A DNA stretch of 23,867 bases from Fidelibacterota bacterium UBA7303 (GTDB lineage: Bacteria > Fidelibacterota > Marinisomatia > Marinisomatales > UBA1611). A program made the translations under genes and the position numbers. The notes below the pieces were generated by a model, which saw only the letters and a list, made by a program, of their open reading frames with translations, ran no database searches and was not told the origin of the DNA. Shown piece by piece: positions 23,224-23,867 of this stretch (position 1 is its first letter; each line of letters starts with the position of its first letter). The stretch spans positions 1 through 23,867 of the forward strand of contig DKQR01000022.1 of NCBI GenBank assembly GCA_002471805.1, in the 5' to 3' direction.

Positions 23224-23701
23224 ATGGTTGATATCTATGCACAGCCGGAATTTTATAATGCCATTCATAAAAATTCGAATGGGATAAGAGTCTTTTAACA
23301 TCCACTGCTAAAATAGCTGGCGGACCTGTTTTGGAATTGGTAGTTGGAACTGGACGGTTAACTCAACTGATCGTTGAATTAGGGTTCGCTTACACCGGGA
23401 TACAAATCAGTATTTTCCCGTAACCGATCTTTTTGAATATAATGGATCGAAATGCAGAATAATGGAAACTAACAAATTTGATGAATATACCCAGGTAAAT
23501 ACATTAACCTGGCACCTGGAACGAAATGGCCAACTGTTTAAAGATGAATATTACTTCAGAATGAAAATGTTTTATCCTCACGAGATGGATATTTTGCTGG
23601 ATAATAGCGGTTTAATTATAAATAATAAAATGGGTGACTATGAGAGATCACCTATGAATGAAAAAAGGGGAATGCAAATCTATGTCTGTGGCCGAGTGTA
23701 A
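23224..23701 (+). pseudogene. Broken class I SAM-dependent methyltransferase
   Basis: Remains of a methyltransferase in three frames. Frame 1 from ATG 23224 reads MVDIYAQPEFYNAIHKN and stops at 23296. A second frame continues at about 23280 with WDKSLLTSTAKIAGGPVLEL, then VVGTGRLTQLIVELGFAYTG, which is SAM motif I (normally LELGCGTGRLT) plus the next strand, and stops at 23421. The third frame resumes at about 23405 with YFPVTDLFEYNG and runs through METNKFDEYTQVNT, FRMKMFYPHEMDILLDNSGL and GDYERSP to 23701, a typical end of such enzymes. At least two frame changes and an internal deletion of roughly 80-90 codons separate the pieces. Motif I itself reads VVGTG, with Cys and Gly lost. The third part could be translated alone from ATG 23462 (79 aa) but has no SAM pocket. 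Frameshifts could in part be assembly errors; the deletion could not. Confidence 0.75.
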
Positions 23702-23711
23702 CGGATTTTCA

Positions 23712-23867
23712 ATGGCTACAGCGCTCAAGGCGCTTAAAAAGTCTGATCCGGAATTGATACCGCTTTTGGATGCATTTAACATCCCGGATCTAGAAGTGAA
23801 AACAAATTATTTCCAAGCTTTGGTTCGTTCCATCATTTATCAGCAACTGAGCGGTAAAGCAGCACAA
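23712..23867 (+). CDS. AlkA-type DNA-3-methyladenine glycosylase (3' partial)
   Basis: The first 52 codons of a probable HhH-GPD base-excision glycosylase that removes alkylated purines. MATALKALKKSDPELIPLLD and YFQALVRSIIYQQLSGKAAQ match the start of AlkA/Mag enzymes, where the second segment is the helix leading into the HhH-GPD fold. The window ends before the HhH motif and the catalytic Asp, so activity cannot be judged. ATG 23712 is ten bases after the pseudogene stop and fits the family N terminus; ATG 23682, in frame and preceded by GGGG at 23667-23670, is an alternative that would add ten residues. Confidence 0.82.
   Translation, partial: MATALKALKKSDPELIPLLDAFNIPDLEVKTNYFQALVRSIIYQQLSGKAAQ

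Noticed and set aside
23462..23701. Independent 79-aa gene
   Set aside because: Its residues align by character with the C-terminal end of SAM methyltransferases and the frame stays open upstream of its ATG; it is better read as part of the pseudogene.

Overview
The window is an AT-leaning, gene-dense, almost entirely plus-strand chromosomal segment of a Gram-negative bacterium. The gene set (heptosyltransferase, two outer-membrane beta-barrel proteins of Bacteroidetes-like type, AMIN/Amidase_3 amidase, type B L31, an archaeal-like UbiA prenyltransferase, a stand-alone B12 subunit of methylmalonyl-CoA mutase) points to the FCB superphylum. Candidatus Marinimicrobia (SAR406) or a relative is my best guess, from gene content and protein style only; no rRNA or tRNA is present to test it. 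Shine-Dalgarno sequences are strong at a few genes and absent at many, which also fits FCB bacteria.

Layout. 1-2162: two cell-envelope glycosyltransferases (the first cut by the window edge), overlapping by ATGA. 2163-2877: a small island with a possible Bacteroidetes-type promoter, a GC hairpin, two tandem related two-helix membrane miniproteins (69 and 71 aa) with an intervening perfect hairpin, and a clear terminator. 2891-9041: PorV-like barrel, helix-hairpin-helix/barrel protein, N-acetylmuramoyl-L-alanine amidase, murI and folC, closely packed. 9123-12897: rho, a stand-alone Cas6-like RAMP protein with a highly basic tail, an aspartate aminotransferase and type B L31, closed by a strong terminator. 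12989-20615: DUF1385 membrane protein, prfA, prmC, UbiA-type prenyltransferase, dnaE and dtd, mostly joined by 1-4 base overlaps. 20619-20882: a minus-strand three-helix membrane protein. 20998-23197: B12-binding mutase subunit, TPR protein, M24 Xaa-Pro peptidase. 23224-23701: the wreck of a SAM methyltransferase. 23712-end: the start of an AlkA-type DNA glycosylase.

Most genes are housekeeping: wall precursor supply and turnover (murI, amidase), folate (folC), transcription termination (rho), translation termination and quality control (prfA, prmC, dtd, L31) and replication (dnaE). prmC methylates the GGQ glutamine of the prfA product, so that adjacency is functional.

The items most worth a second look are the Cas6-like protein with no CRISPR nearby, translationally coupled into a rho operon and lacking the expected N-terminal histidine; the duplicated miniprotein pair with its hairpins; two places where a terminator runs straight into the next gene; the nested palindrome before the mutase subunit; and the methyltransferase pseudogene.
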